The notes under the pieces are model-generated. The model had not been told where the DNA came from. It searched no databases and worked only from the letters and a program-made list of their open reading frames with translations. A stretch of DNA of 64,000 nucleotides from Wenzhouxiangella sp. XN24 (lineage in GTDB: Bacteria > Pseudomonadota > Gammaproteobacteria > Steroidobacterales > XN24), in assembly GCF_011064545.1 (NCBI RefSeq), contig NZ_JAAMFG010000034.1, positions 434,001 through 498,000 of the forward strand, given 5' to 3'. A program made the position numbers and the translations under genes. Below, piece by piece: positions 19,248-28,593 of this stretch (positions are counted from its first letter, which is position 1; every line of letters begins with the position of its first letter).

Positions 19248-20196
19248 AACCCCGGCGCGCCATGTCACGCGCCAGCGCCACTCGCTCGAGCGGTGTATGC
19301 GCACGCTCCCCGAGAGGATCGAAGGCCTCGGTACGCCGCCGCAGGCCGTCCCCGTTGGCGATCTGCACGTTCAGGCCCGGACGCGCGTTGAGCTCCAGCA
19401 GCAGCGGGCCGCGTTCCGCATCCAGCACGATATCCACGCCGAGATAGCCGAGGCCCGCCAGCTCATAGCAACGCGCGGCCATGTGCAGCGCTTCTTTCCA
19501 GTGGGGAATCGTCCGGCCCGAGATCCTCGCGCCGGTGTCGGGATGCTCGTCGAGCACGATATTGCCGGGGGCCACGGCGGGCAGGGTCAAGCCGGTGGCG
19601 ATATCGATCCCGGCACCCATCGCGCCCTGGTGAAGATTGGCTTTACCGTCGGACTGGCGGGTCGGCAGCCGCACCATCGACATGATCGGAAAACCGCGGT
19701 AGACGATGATCCGGAGGTCGGGGACCCCCTGGAAACTGACCTCGTCGAACACCGGGTCGAAGCGCACCCGGTATTCCACCATCACCTGGTCGGGCAACCC
19801 CCCGAGACTGAACTGGCCGCTCAGGGCGTTGGTGATGTGGTGTTCCATGTCCGCCTCGTCGAGCAGCCGTCCGCCCGCGGTGCGGTAGCGGCCCTTGCGC
19901 TGCTCCATGATCACCAGGATGCCGTCACCCTGGCTGCCGTGCGCCGGTTTCACGACAAAGCCGGGCTTGCCGGCGATCATGCCGGCGAGATCCCGGATTT
20001 CGTGCGGCGTCGAAAGCTGGCCATAGAGTTCCGGCACCGGGACGCCATGCAGGATCGCCCGCTCCTTGGTCAGCAGCTTGTTGTCCACGATCGGGAAATT
20101 GCGGCGCGGATTGAGCGGCATGATGTAATCCGCATTGCGCCGATTGATGCCCATCACCCCGGCCGCCTGCAAGGCGCGCCAGCGTCGCCGGATCAC
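19225..20196 (-). CDS. alpha-L-glutamate ligase-like ATP-grasp protein (RimK-related)
   Basis: A 323-residue ATP-grasp ligase related to RimK and cyanophycin-type ligases, expected to form an amide bond to an amino acid such as glutamate. Visible ATP-grasp parts are GFVVKPAHGSQGDGILVI (ATP-binding lysine), VEYRVRFDPVFDEVSFQGVPDLRII, and the metal-binding LLLELNARPGLNVQIANGDG. The GTG start at 20196 overlaps the stop of the membrane gene (GTGA), so the two are translationally coupled. The longer open frame upstream is an Arg-rich shadow of the membrane gene. Acceptor and donor are unknown. Confidence 0.85.
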   Translation of the reverse strand: MIRRRWRALQAAGVMGINRRNADYIMPLNPRRNFPIVDNKLLTKERAILHGVPVPELYGQLSTPHEIRDLAGMIAGKPGFVVKPAHGSQGDGILVIMEQRKGRYRTAGGRLLDEADMEHHITNALSGQFSLGGLPDQVMVEYRVRFDPVFDEVSFQGVPDLRIIVYRGFPIMSMVRLPTRQSDGKANLHQGAMGAGIDIATGLTLPAVAPGNIVLDEHPDTGARISGRTIPHWKEALHMAARCYELAGLGYLGVDIVLDAERGPLLLELNARPGLNVQIANGDGLRRRTEAFDPLGERAHTPLERVALARDMARRGFRADHAA

Positions 20197-21716
20197 TTGC
20201 CGCCTCCGGCGAGCGCGCGGAACCGCAGCAGTTCGGTGAGGCGGTAGCCGGTGTAGCGCCCGAGCAGCAGGATCGCGGCGAGCACCACCAGCAGCGTCTC
20301 CGGAAACACCAGCAGGAAGTATCGGACGGCGGGCATGATCATGACGAGGTAGATCACGGCGGCCGCGACCAGCGTGCCGATCCCTTCCTTGATGGCTTCG
20401 GCCGGGCCGCGCTCCTCCCAGAGGATCGACATGCGCTCGATGGTCATCGCGATGATCACCATCGGGAACAGGGCGACCGACAGTCCCACCTCGATGCCGA
20501 GGCGGTGCGTCACGATGCTGACCAGCGCCATCAACAACACGACGACGGTCAGCACGGCCGCGAGGCGCGGCACGAGAAGCAGCCGCAGCCGCTCGAGATA
20601 GAAGCGGATCGACAGGCCCGCCGCGACGATCAGCACGAACAGCACGATCCCGTTCAGCAACTGTGTCTCGCGAAACGCCATCGCGACGAGCACCGGCATG
20701 AAAGTACCGAAGGTGCTGATTCCGACCACGTTGCGCAACAGCACCACGAGGAAGGCGCCGAGCGGCACCAGCAGGAGAATGGAATAGAGCGACTGCGTCT
20801 GGAGCGGCAGGTTCAGCAACGAGAAATCGACGATCCGCGGATGATCCCGCTGGGCGCGGAACTCGGCGACACGCAAAGCGTCTTCGATCGTGTAACGCAT
20901 CGAGAAACTGACCCGCGGCGAGCGGGCCCCTTCGACCTCGAGCACCCGCTCCCCGCTCCAGGACCACACCAGCGTGTTGGCCGGCAATCCGCGCCGGCCC
21001 TCGCGCGGATCGAAATAGAGCCATTCGCTGCCGTTGTGGACCATGATCCAGAATTCGAGCTCGGCATCGCGACGGTCGTCAGCGAGGCGCAGCGCCTGGA
21101 TCACCTGCGCGGGAATGCGCGCCGAATGCAGAATCTTGATGACCAGGTCGGCCTGCGCCGCGGGATCGGGCCGCGCCCCGGTGAACAGGCGCACCGCACC
21201 TTCCGTCCCCTGTGCGACGCGGATGGCACCGGCCGCGAACGTGGCGATATCGGCAGACTCCTGGCGCACGCGGGTCACCAGCTCGTCGAGGGCCGATGCC
21301 TCGGGTTCCTCGAGTCGCGGTACCGGCGGAAACCCCGGCACCGGCCGTTCCGGCTGGTGGGTCCGGTCCCGGAACAAGGTCACGCGATAGTAGAGCGCCT
21401 GTTCGCCTCGCGCCCGGCGCAGGGACCAGACAGCGCGACGGGACTCCCCTTCTCCCTCGAGCGCCAGGCCGTAACCGCGCGAGATGAATTGCTCGTCGAA
21501 AATGCGAAAGCCCGGGGGCTCGGACGGCAGACCGAAGCTCGCCTTCACCGGCCCGGCGGTGCTCCGGCTGAAGGCGACGCGCGCCTCCACGGTCCAGGTG
21601 TCCGCGTCGCGATCCGCGCTGAGGGGAAAGCCGAGCACCTGCCATTTGAAGACGAAGAAACCCGTGCCGATCACGCTCAGGACCAGCACGAGGATCAACA
21701 GGTGCCTCAGTCTCAC
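20193..21716 (-). CDS. inactive transglutaminase / 7TM membrane protein
   Basis: A 507-residue membrane protein. One N-terminal anchor (about residues 5-27) is followed by an exported domain (30-310) containing a transglutaminase-like fold region (TRVRQESADIATFA through WLYFDPREGRRGLP) without an obvious catalytic Cys. About seven membrane helices follow (roughly 320-500). This matches the inactive-transglutaminase/UUP1-type family found between a retropepsin-like protease and an ATP-grasp ligase. It overlaps both neighbours by four bases. The function is unknown; it may bind a peptide outside the membrane. Confidence 0.82.
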   Translation of the reverse strand: MRLRHLLILVLVLSVIGTGFFVFKWQVLGFPLSADRDADTWTVEARVAFSRSTAGPVKASFGLPSEPPGFRIFDEQFISRGYGLALEGEGESRRAVWSLRRARGEQALYYRVTLFRDRTHQPERPVPGFPPVPRLEEPEASALDELVTRVRQESADIATFAAGAIRVAQGTEGAVRLFTGARPDPAAQADLVIKILHSARIPAQVIQALRLADDRRDAELEFWIMVHNGSEWLYFDPREGRRGLPANTLVWSWSGERVLEVEGARSPRVSFSMRYTIEDALRVAEFRAQRDHPRIVDFSLLNLPLQTQSLYSILLLVPLGAFLVVLLRNVVGISTFGTFMPVLVAMAFRETQLLNGIVLFVLIVAAGLSIRFYLERLRLLLVPRLAAVLTVVVLLMALVSIVTHRLGIEVGLSVALFPMVIIAMTIERMSILWEERGPAEAIKEGIGTLVAAAVIYLVMIMPAVRYFLLVFPETLLVVLAAILLLGRYTGYRLTELLRFRALAGGGK

Positions 21717-22273
21717 TCAGCGAGCTCCGCGAGATCACACTTCGGCCTGCTGGTGAACGTCAGGTCCGGATCGACGATCACTGCACTCCGCATGGCGCTG
21801 CGGCCGATCAGCAGTGGATAGATCAGCTGCTTGCGGGAGGTGAGGTTGACTTCCACCTCACGGACCAGGTGTCCCAGGCAGAGCCGCATCCTCACGACCG
21901 GCCTGCGGACGGGCGGGCCCTCGTGCTGCCGGATGCGGACGTTGCGCACCAGCGGGCGCTCCAGGGTGACGTACTCGTCGGTCGCGGGATCGCGGACGTC
22001 GAAGCGGACATAGCGCGCATCGCCGCGCCGGAAACGGACGATATTGTGCGCATCGAGCGAACTGGTCAGCGCGCCGGTATCCAGACGCGCCTTGAGGCTG
22101 AGCCCCTCCGCGGAGATCACGACCCGCTCGACATAGCCGAAAATCGTCTTGCCGGGATCGCGTGCGCCCGCCTGCGATGCGCCGGCGAGCACGAACACGA
22201 GAAGCAAAGACACCTGTACCAGGCTTCGTCTCAAGCGCTTGCCTCCTGGGAATGCGCGCCGCGTTCGACGCAT
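21713..22273 (-). CDS. RimB-like retropepsin-fold protease, predicted exported
   Basis: A 186-residue protein with a basic N terminus and hydrophobic signal sequence (about residues 18-38, ending SQAGA), followed by a retropepsin-like domain. The active-site motif LDTGALTSSLDA has DTG at residues 65-67. The family is often labelled ATP-dependent zinc protease, but the DTG motif points to an aspartic protease fold. Its end overlaps the 7TM gene (ATGA). It starts the operon, about 34 bases downstream of tRNA-Lys. The target is unknown; opposition to the ligase (cutting what the ligase joins) is inference. Confidence 0.82.
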   Translation of the reverse strand: MRRTRRAFPGGKRLRRSLVQVSLLLVFVLAGASQAGARDPGKTIFGYVERVVISAEGLSLKARLDTGALTSSLDAHNIVRFRRGDARYVRFDVRDPATDEYVTLERPLVRNVRIRQHEGPPVRRPVVRMRLCLGHLVREVEVNLTSRKQLIYPLLIGRSAMRSAVIVDPDLTFTSRPKCDLAELAE

Positions 22274-22307
22274 TGCAGGAAAGTATAGACGCGCGGATCA
22301 GCAGGGA

Positions 22308-22383
22308 TGGTGGGCCGCCTGGGACTCGAACCCAGAACCATCGGATTAAAAGTCCGGTGCTCTACCAATTGAGCTAACGGCCC
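22308..22383 (-). tRNA. tRNA-Lys (TTT)
   Basis: A 76-base tRNA with encoded CCA. The acceptor stem GGGCCGT pairs with GCGGCCC, the anticodon loop is CTTTTAA, and the T loop is TTCGAGT. The top pair of the anticodon stem is a C-A mismatch (CCGGA against TCCGA). It is transcribed leftwards between queC and the retropepsin gene. Confidence 0.97.
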
Positions 22384-22438
22384 CCTGTTTCACCCCGCCG
22401 GCGGGTTTCCGTGGGCGCGACAGTTTAGCTGATGCGGG

Positions 22439-23134
22439 CTAGTCGCGGTATCGCGTCGGATCCGGCACGCCCGCGGCGACGAATCCCGCCTGCCGCAGGC
22501 GACACGAGTCGCATACGCCGCAGGCCCGCCCGTCGGCGTCGGCCTGGTAGCAGGACACCGTGAGGCCGTAGTCCACGCCCAGCGCGATCCCGCGCCGGAT
22601 GATATCCGCCTTGGTGGCCTCGAGCAGGGGCGCGTGGATCTCCAGCGGCGCGCCTTCGACCGCCCGGCGCGTCGCAAGCCCGGCGAGGCGCCGGAAGGCG
22701 GCGATGAACTCGGGCCGGCAGTCCGGGTAACCGGAGTAATCGACGGCATTGACGCCGATGAAGAGGTGGCCGGCGTCCAGGACCTCGGCGACCCCCATGC
22801 CGAGGGCGAGAAACACCGTATTGCGCGCCGGCACATAGGTGGACGGAATCCCGGTGGTCGGCGTTTCAGGGACCGCCATGCGCGCATCCGTCAGGCTGGA
22901 GCCCCCGATCGCGCCGAGGTCGATGGCGACGACCCGATGGGAGCGCGCGCCCAGTGCCGCGGCGATGCGTGCCGCCGCCTCCAGTTCGGTCTCGTGGCGC
23001 TGTCCGTAGCGAAAGCTCAGCGTGTGGCATTCGTAGCCTGCCGCGAGCGCCTGGGCCAGCACGGTCGTCGAATCCAGCCCGCCCGAGAGCAGCACGACCG
23101 CGCGCCGGTCATGGTCTTCAGCGTCCCGGTACAT
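22439..23134 (-). CDS. queC: 7-cyano-7-deazaguanine synthase
   Basis: A 231-residue PP-loop enzyme that converts 7-carboxy-7-deazaguanine to preQ0, using ATP and ammonia, in queuosine synthesis. The ATP loop SGGLDST is at residues 17-23. The zinc site is Cys195 with Cys205, Cys208 and Cys211 near the C terminus. The ATG at 23134 overlaps queE by 17 bases; the longer frame upstream is a queE shadow. queD is not in this window. Confidence 0.95.
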   Translation of the reverse strand: MYRDAEDHDRRAVVLLSGGLDSTTVLAQALAAGYECHTLSFRYGQRHETELEAAARIAAALGARSHRVVAIDLGAIGGSSLTDARMAVPETPTTGIPSTYVPARNTVFLALGMGVAEVLDAGHLFIGVNAVDYSGYPDCRPEFIAAFRRLAGLATRRAVEGAPLEIHAPLLEATKADIIRRGIALGVDYGLTVSCYQADADGRACGVCDSCRLRQAGFVAAGVPDPTRYRD

Positions 23135-23792
23135 CGCCCCACAGCACCTTGTGCAACTGCAGCTGGAAGCGCACCCCCAGCCCGTCCGCCAGGATCCAGT
23201 CCGCCAGCTCGCCCGCCGGCAACTGGCCCCAGGACGGTGAAAAGAGGACCTCGCAACGCGCACCGAGTTCGTGGCGCCGGACGAACTCCCGCGACCACTC
23301 GTAGTCCCCTCGATCACAGATCACGAACTTCGCGCAGTCGCGGGACCGCAGATGCGCCAGGTTGTCCGGCAGGTTGCGTGCCACCTCCCCGGATCCCGGG
23401 GTCTTGACGTCCATGACCCGTTGCGCGCGCGGGTCGAGCACGGAGATATCGAGTGCGCCGCTCGTCTCCACGGAGACCTGCAGCCCGGCATCACACAGGC
23501 GGGTCACCAGTGCGGTGCACCCTCGCTGCGCCAGCGGTTCACCGCCGGTCACGCAGGCATGCCGCGTGCCGTGGGCTTCGACCTCGGCGGCGATGGAGGC
23601 GATGGAGCGCCGCTCGCCGCCGTGGAATGCGTAGGCCGTGTCGCAATAGCCGCAACGCAACGGGCAGCCCGTCAGCCGCACGAAAACGGTCGGCCAGCCC
23701 ACGCTGCTCGCTTCGCCCTGGAGCGAACAGAATATTTCTGTGATGCGCAGCGACTGCTCAGCCGGATCCGCATCGCGGGCAACGCTGGCCAT
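23118..23792 (-). CDS. queE: 7-carboxy-7-deazaguanine synthase (radical SAM)
   Basis: A 224-residue radical-SAM enzyme that contracts 6-carboxytetrahydropterin to 7-carboxy-7-deazaguanine. The [4Fe-4S] ligands are Cys43, Cys47 and Cys50 in [10 protein letters not shown] (CxxxCxxC), after the typical [20 protein letters not shown]. The glycine-rich VTGGEPL follows at about residue 82. It begins six bases after the cpoB stop and overlaps queC, as in many gammaproteobacteria where que genes follow tol-pal. Confidence 0.95.
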   Translation of the reverse strand: MASVARDADPAEQSLRITEIFCSLQGEASSVGWPTVFVRLTGCPLRCGYCDTAYAFHGGERRSIASIAAEVEAHGTRHACVTGGEPLAQRGCTALVTRLCDAGLQVSVETSGALDISVLDPRAQRVMDVKTPGSGEVARNLPDNLAHLRSRDCAKFVICDRGDYEWSREFVRRHELGARCEVLFSPSWGQLPAGELADWILADGLGVRFQLQLHKVLWGDVPGR

Positions 23793-23798
23793 GGCTCG

Positions 23799-24587
23799 CT
23801 AGCGGCGCTCCGCGCCCATCCTTTCCAGTCGCTGGGTCGCCAGGCGGGCCGCGGTCGACTCCGGGTAACGCTCGACGACCGCCGTGAGCGTGGCGCGCGC
23901 ATCGGCCCAGCGCTCCAGTTCGTACTCGCAGAAGCCCGCCTTCAGCAGCGCGTCCGGTGCCTTGCGCGAGTCCGGATACTGCTCGAGCATGAGACGGAAG
24001 GTCTCGAGGGCCGTCTCGAACTCCCGATTGACGTAGTGCGTCTCGGCGAGCCAGTAGCGCGCGTTATCGGCCAGCTCACTGTCCGGAGAGTCGATGAGGA
24101 ACTGCCTGAAGCCCGCCTCGGCCTGTTCGTAGCGTCCCTGGCGCAAGAGCTCCAGGGAGGCCTGGTAAGACGACTGCACGGGCTCGGCGGTCGACGGCAG
24201 GGTGCCCGTGGAAGGCACGGTCTCGCCGACCGGTGCCAGCCCGGGCGCCGTGTCGCCGCTCCGGGTGCGGCGCTCGAGCGACTGCAGGCGCTGGTCGAGG
24301 TCCAGGTACTGGTCGCGCTGGCGAGTGACGCCGCTCTCGGCCTCGTACTGCAGTGCCTCGGTCTGGCCGCGCAGCTCACGCACCTCGTCGCGCAGCACCG
24401 CAAGCTCATTGGCGATCCGCAGCAGGCTTTCATTGCGCACGACGCGCTCGATGGAAGCGACGCGACTGTCCAGCTCGTCGAGCTTGATCAGCACGGGATC
24501 TTCTTCCGGCGGCACGGCGCAACCGGCCACCCCGAGCCCCATGACGAGGAAGAGCGCGCCACGGGTGAATCTCTGCGGAATATTCAT
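23799..24587 (-). CDS. cpoB: cell division coordinator CpoB (YbgF)
   Basis: A 262-residue exported protein of the Tol-Pal operon that links peptidoglycan synthesis with outer-membrane constriction. The N terminus has a signal with a lipobox-like LGVAGC; classical CpoB is periplasmic, so a lipid anchor here is possible. A coiled coil (about residues 40-110) is followed by a Pro/Thr-rich linker and TPR repeats (about 140-258). The ATG at 24587 overlaps the pal stop. Confidence 0.92.
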   Translation of the reverse strand: MNIPQRFTRGALFLVMGLGVAGCAVPPEEDPVLIKLDELDSRVASIERVVRNESLLRIANELAVLRDEVRELRGQTEALQYEAESGVTRQRDQYLDLDQRLQSLERRTRSGDTAPGLAPVGETVPSTGTLPSTAEPVQSSYQASLELLRQGRYEQAEAGFRQFLIDSPDSELADNARYWLAETHYVNREFETALETFRLMLEQYPDSRKAPDALLKAGFCEYELERWADARATLTAVVERYPESTAARLATQRLERMGAERR

Positions 24588-25126
24588 CGCAGGTAAACGA
24601 TTTCCACGCGGCGGTTCATCGCCCACGCTTCATCATCGCTGCCGGACATGGCGGGCTGCTCCTCGCCATAGCTGACCGTTATGATCTGGTCGCCGCGCAC
24701 GCCCTGGAGCATCAGCGCCTGGCGCACGGACTGGGAGCGACGCTCGCCGAGCCCGATGTTGTATTCACGCGACCCCCGCTCGTCGGTGTGCCCCTCGAGC
24801 CGCACCACCTGGGCCGAATCGTTCACCAGCCGGTCGGCATGTGCGGCGATGGTGTCGCTGTACTCCGGACGGATCGAAGAGGAATCGAAGTCGAAGTAGA
24901 TCACGCTCTGGTCGATCACGGCCTCGGGCGCATCGATGGCGCCGAACTCCCCGTCCAGTGGGCGCCCGTCGCCGAACAACTCGTCCTCCGTGAGCGGCTG
25001 GGTGACGAATTCCTCATCCGTCGGTTCGACCACGCCGGCGGCCTCTTCGTCCGGCTTGGTCTGGCGCGCGCACCCGGCGAACAGCGCCGCGGCGACGATC
25101 AGGATGGCTAGTTTTTGCATGGGCAT
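24584..25126 (-). CDS. pal: peptidoglycan-associated lipoprotein Pal
   Basis: A 180-residue outer-membrane lipoprotein. The lipobox LFAGC places the lipidated Cys at residue 19. An acidic linker leads to an OmpA-like peptidoglycan-binding domain (about 68-178) with YFDFDSSSIRPEY and LEGHTDERGSREYNIGLGERRA-like core residues. It binds TolB and tethers the outer membrane to the wall. The first ATG follows GAGGAAAA; a second ATG two codons later is possible. Confidence 0.96.
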   Translation of the reverse strand: MPMQKLAILIVAAALFAGCARQTKPDEEAAGVVEPTDEEFVTQPLTEDELFGDGRPLDGEFGAIDAPEAVIDQSVIYFDFDSSSIRPEYSDTIAAHADRLVNDSAQVVRLEGHTDERGSREYNIGLGERRSQSVRQALMLQGVRGDQIITVSYGEEQPAMSGSDDEAWAMNRRVEIVYLR

Positions 25127-25208
25127 GTCGTGATTTTCCTCGTCGGTTCGGTCCGGCGCCCTCGCCGGCCCGGGATTCGGGTGCTGAAGACTATGTTAAC
25201 CCTTCGAT

Positions 25209-26510
25209 TCATCGCGCGTAAGGCGACCAGACCGGCTCGCGGACGTCACCTTCGGTACCCGCGATGCGTTGGCGCACCCGGCCGTCGCTGGACACGGCGG
25301 CCAATACGCCCCGGCCGCCCTCGCGGGTGGCGAAAATGATCATGCTGCCGTTCGGGGCGAAACTCGGCGACTCGTCCTGCTCCCCGTCGGTGAGCACACG
25401 CAACCCGCCACGCCGCAAGTCCATGATGGCGATCCGGTAGTTATCACGCACGCGATGGACCATGGCCAGCTGCTCGCCGTCCGGAGACACCCGCGGACGG
25501 GCGTTGTAATTCCCTTCGAAGGTGACGCGGCGCGGGCTGGAACCGTCCAGCGTCACGCGATAGACCTGCGGGCCGCCGGCGCGGTCGGACGTGAAATAGA
25601 GGCTGCGGCCGTCGGGCGACCAGGCCGGCTCGGTGTCGATGGCAGGATGCCGGGTCAGCCGGTCCAGTTTGCGGCCCGAGAGCGTGAGCACGTGGATGTC
25701 GAGATTGCCATCCACCCCGCCGAGCACGAGCGCCAGGCGGGTGCCGTCCGGCGACCAGGCCGGCGCGCCGTTGATTCCGGGTGCCGAGGAAACGGCCACC
25801 CGGCGTCCGGTCGCCAGCTCCTGGACGAAAATCCGCGACACGCCGGTCTCGAAGGACACATAGGCGATCCGCCGCCCGTCGGGCGACCAGGTCGGCGACA
25901 TGATCGGCCGGGCCGACTCGGCGATCACGCCGGCCCGGGCGCCGTCCGCATCCGACAACCATAAGCGGTAAAGAGACTTCTCATCGGCCCGGTCGACGGT
26001 GACATAGGCGATGCGTGTCGAGAATATCCCCGGGACGCCGGTGAGCTTCTCGAAGATCATGTCCGCGATCCGGTGCGCCGCACCGCGCAGGTTGTCGGCC
26101 GAGACCGGCAGGTTGTACGCCATCAGCGACTGGCCACGAAACACGTCGAACACGTGGAACTCGATCTCGTAGCGCCCCGCGGCGCCCGGCTTCACCCGAC
26201 CGATCACCACGATGTCCGTATCCAGGAGACGCCAGTCCTCGAGCCGGACCTCCTCGGGCCGGGTCGGGCGCGACACCATGTCGCGCCGCTCCATGGGCTC
26301 GAAGCGCCCGCTGAACGCCAGGTCGGCCTCGATGACCCCCGCGACGTCGATGGCGGGGGCGCCGTCGCCTTCGTAGGCGAACGGCACGATCGTGATGGGC
26401 ACCGCCTCGCTCACGCCGCGGGTGATCTCGATGCGCAGCTCGGCGTGGCTCGCGACGGCGGCCAGCAGCAGCACGAGGCCGGCGAGTCTTGCGGTGATCG
26501 TATGGCTCAT
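25209..26510 (-). CDS. tolB: Tol-Pal system periplasmic protein TolB
   Basis: A 433-residue periplasmic protein with a cleavable signal (cut after ASHA), an N-terminal alpha/beta domain (about residues 28-165) and a six-bladed beta propeller seen as repeated SPDGxxIAY motifs (SPTWSPDG, APAWSPDG, EPAWSPDG, RPRVSPDG). The ATG at 26510 gives a normal signal peptide. A TTG at 26522 overlapping the tolA stop is an alternative start, but its ribosome site would be too close. Confidence 0.95.
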   Translation of the reverse strand: MSHTITARLAGLVLLLAAVASHAELRIEITRGVSEAVPITIVPFAYEGDGAPAIDVAGVIEADLAFSGRFEPMERRDMVSRPTRPEEVRLEDWRLLDTDIVVIGRVKPGAAGRYEIEFHVFDVFRGQSLMAYNLPVSADNLRGAAHRIADMIFEKLTGVPGIFSTRIAYVTVDRADEKSLYRLWLSDADGARAGVIAESARPIMSPTWSPDGRRIAYVSFETGVSRIFVQELATGRRVAVSSAPGINGAPAWSPDGTRLALVLGGVDGNLDIHVLTLSGRKLDRLTRHPAIDTEPAWSPDGRSLYFTSDRAGGPQVYRVTLDGSSPRRVTFEGNYNARPRVSPDGEQLAMVHRVRDNYRIAIMDLRRGGLRVLTDGEQDESPSFAPNGSMIIFATREGGRGVLAAVSSDGRVRQRIAGTEGDVREPVWSPYAR

Positions 26511-26518
26511 GGGCAGGT

Positions 26519-27445
26519 TCAATCCTCGGGTTTGAAGTCAAAGACAATGGTACGTTCGAAAAGTGCCGGGTCGGGCGGGCGCGGCAGCGGCGAGGCGCGT
26601 TCGACTGCGGCGACGATGGAGCGGCGCACCGCCTCGTCGCCATTACAGCGCACGATCTCCGTGTTCACCACCTGCATGCCCGGGATCAGCTGCACCCGCA
26701 CCTCGCAATCGAGGCCGGGCCGTGCCGACGGCGGACGGTTCCAGTTGCGCGCCACCTGGTCCTGGATGGCGCCGAGCCACAGGGCGTACTCGGACGACTG
26801 CTGCAGGGCCATGCGCCGTTGCTCCGCCTCGATCTGCGCCGCAAGCTCCTGCTGGCGCTGCGCCTGGATCCGCGCCTCCTCGGCCTTGCGAGCCGCTTCG
26901 GCACGCGCGGCCTCCTCCGCCTTGCGCCGGGCTTCCGCCTCGGCCTTGGCCCGCGCCTCCGCCTCCGCCCGGGCGCGCGCCTCCGCTTCCTTGCGGGCCT
27001 GCTCCGCCTTGCGGGCCGCTTCCGCCTGCCGGGCTTCCTCCGCGCGCTTCGCTTCCGCCGCGCGTTCGGCCGCGGCAGCCGCTTCCCGTTCGCGCGCCTC
27101 TCTTTCGGCCGCCGCTTTTGCCTCGGCCGCCTGCTGTTCGCGCTGGCGCTGGATCTGTGCCTGTCGCTCCCGTTCGGCCTCGGCTGCCCGGCGCGCCTCT
27201 TCCTGGCGTTGCCGTTCGGCCTCCTCCCGGCGGCGTTGTTCCGCCGCGAGCGCCTCGTCGCGGCGCTGCTCGGCGGCGCGCAGGTCCGCCTCGCTGACGG
27301 CCACCGCCTGCACGGGCGGACGCGCCACGGGTTCCACCGGCCGTTCCGCCTGTGGCAGGCCGACGACCAGCGCCGCGATCAGTGCCGCGTGCATGAGCGC
27401 CGCAGCCAGCAGGCCCAGCGCATGTTCCCGGGCGAACTCCAGCAC
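26519..27445 (-). CDS. tolA: cell envelope integrity protein TolA
   Basis: A 308-residue inner-membrane protein. One membrane helix (about residues 10-30) is followed by a long Ala/Glu/Arg/Lys helical domain (about 45-205) of AEAERERQAQ-type low complexity that spans the periplasm. The C-terminal domain (about 210-306, containing YALWLGAIQDQVARNW and CEVRVQLIPG) contacts TolB/Pal partners. The GTG start lies three bases after tolR. It transmits proton-driven motion from TolQR. Confidence 0.93.
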   Translation of the reverse strand: MLEFAREHALGLLAAALMHAALIAALVVGLPQAERPVEPVARPPVQAVAVSEADLRAAEQRRDEALAAEQRRREEAERQRQEEARRAAEAERERQAQIQRQREQQAAEAKAAAEREAREREAAAAAERAAEAKRAEEARQAEAARKAEQARKEAEARARAEAEARAKAEAEARRKAEEAARAEAARKAEEARIQAQRQQELAAQIEAEQRRMALQQSSEYALWLGAIQDQVARNWNRPPSARPGLDCEVRVQLIPGMQVVNTEIVRCNGDEAVRRSIVAAVERASPLPRPPDPALFERTIVFDFKPED

Positions 27446-27447
27446 CG

Positions 27448-27897
<450 letters not shown>

Positions 27898-27900
27898 GGC

Positions 27901-28587
27901 TCAGCTCTCCACGGCACGGCGCGCGTGCCGCTGCAGGATGGTCGAGAACTCCTCGACGAAAGTGTCGTAGCGGCTCTCGATGCGCCCGACGGTGTCCGCA
28001 TAGCGATTGTAGGCGATGACCGCCGGGATGGCGGCGAACAGCCCCATCGCGGTGGCGATCAGCGCCTCGGCGATGCCGGGCGCCACCATCGCGAGCGTGG
28101 CCTGCTGCACGTTCCCCAGCGCGATGAAGGAATTCATGATGCCCCAGACCGTGCCGAACAGCCCGACGTAGGGGCTGGTCGAGCCGACCGTAGCCAGCAT
28201 CGCGAGGTTCTGTTCGAGCCGGTCGGCCTCGCGCATCTGGGAGACCAGCATCGCGCGGCGGGAGCCCTCGACGATCTGGCTCGCCTGCAGGTCGTCCTGC
28301 TTGCGCAGGCGGCTGAATTCCCGGAAGCCCGCCTCGAAGATGCCGGACATGCCGAGCTTGCCTTCCGGCTTTCCGGCGAGCCGCTTGTACAGACCGTTCA
28401 GGTCGCCGCCCGACCAGAATTCCTTCTCGAAATTCTCGGCATTGGCGCGCGCCTGGCGCAGCACCCGGCGCTTCTGGATGATCACGGCCCACGAGGCCAC
28501 CGACGCCAGCAGCAACAGCAGCATGACCAGCTGGACGACGAGACTCGCGTCCAGTACCAGTCGGGCGATCGACATTTCATTCTGCAT
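27901..28587 (-). CDS. tolQ: Tol-Pal system protein TolQ
   Basis: A 228-residue MotA/TolQ/ExbB-family protein with three membrane helices (about residues 12-36, 135-160 and 170-195). The conserved channel segment LATVGSTSPYVGLFGTVWGIM precedes the second helix. It surrounds a TolR dimer and uses the proton gradient to drive TolA. It lies six bases after ybgC. Confidence 0.96.
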   Translation of the reverse strand: MQNEMSIARLVLDASLVVQLVMLLLLLASVASWAVIIQKRRVLRQARANAENFEKEFWSGGDLNGLYKRLAGKPEGKLGMSGIFEAGFREFSRLRKQDDLQASQIVEGSRRAMLVSQMREADRLEQNLAMLATVGSTSPYVGLFGTVWGIMNSFIALGNVQQATLAMVAPGIAEALIATAMGLFAAIPAVIAYNRYADTVGRIESRYDTFVEEFSTILQRHARRAVES

Positions 28588-28593
28588 GCAGGT

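Noticed and set aside
20197-21024. N-terminal extension of the ATP-grasp ligase frame upstream of 20196
   Set aside because: Arg/Ala-rich sequence lying wholly inside the 7TM gene in another frame; the GTGA overlap at 20196 gives a normal ligase start.
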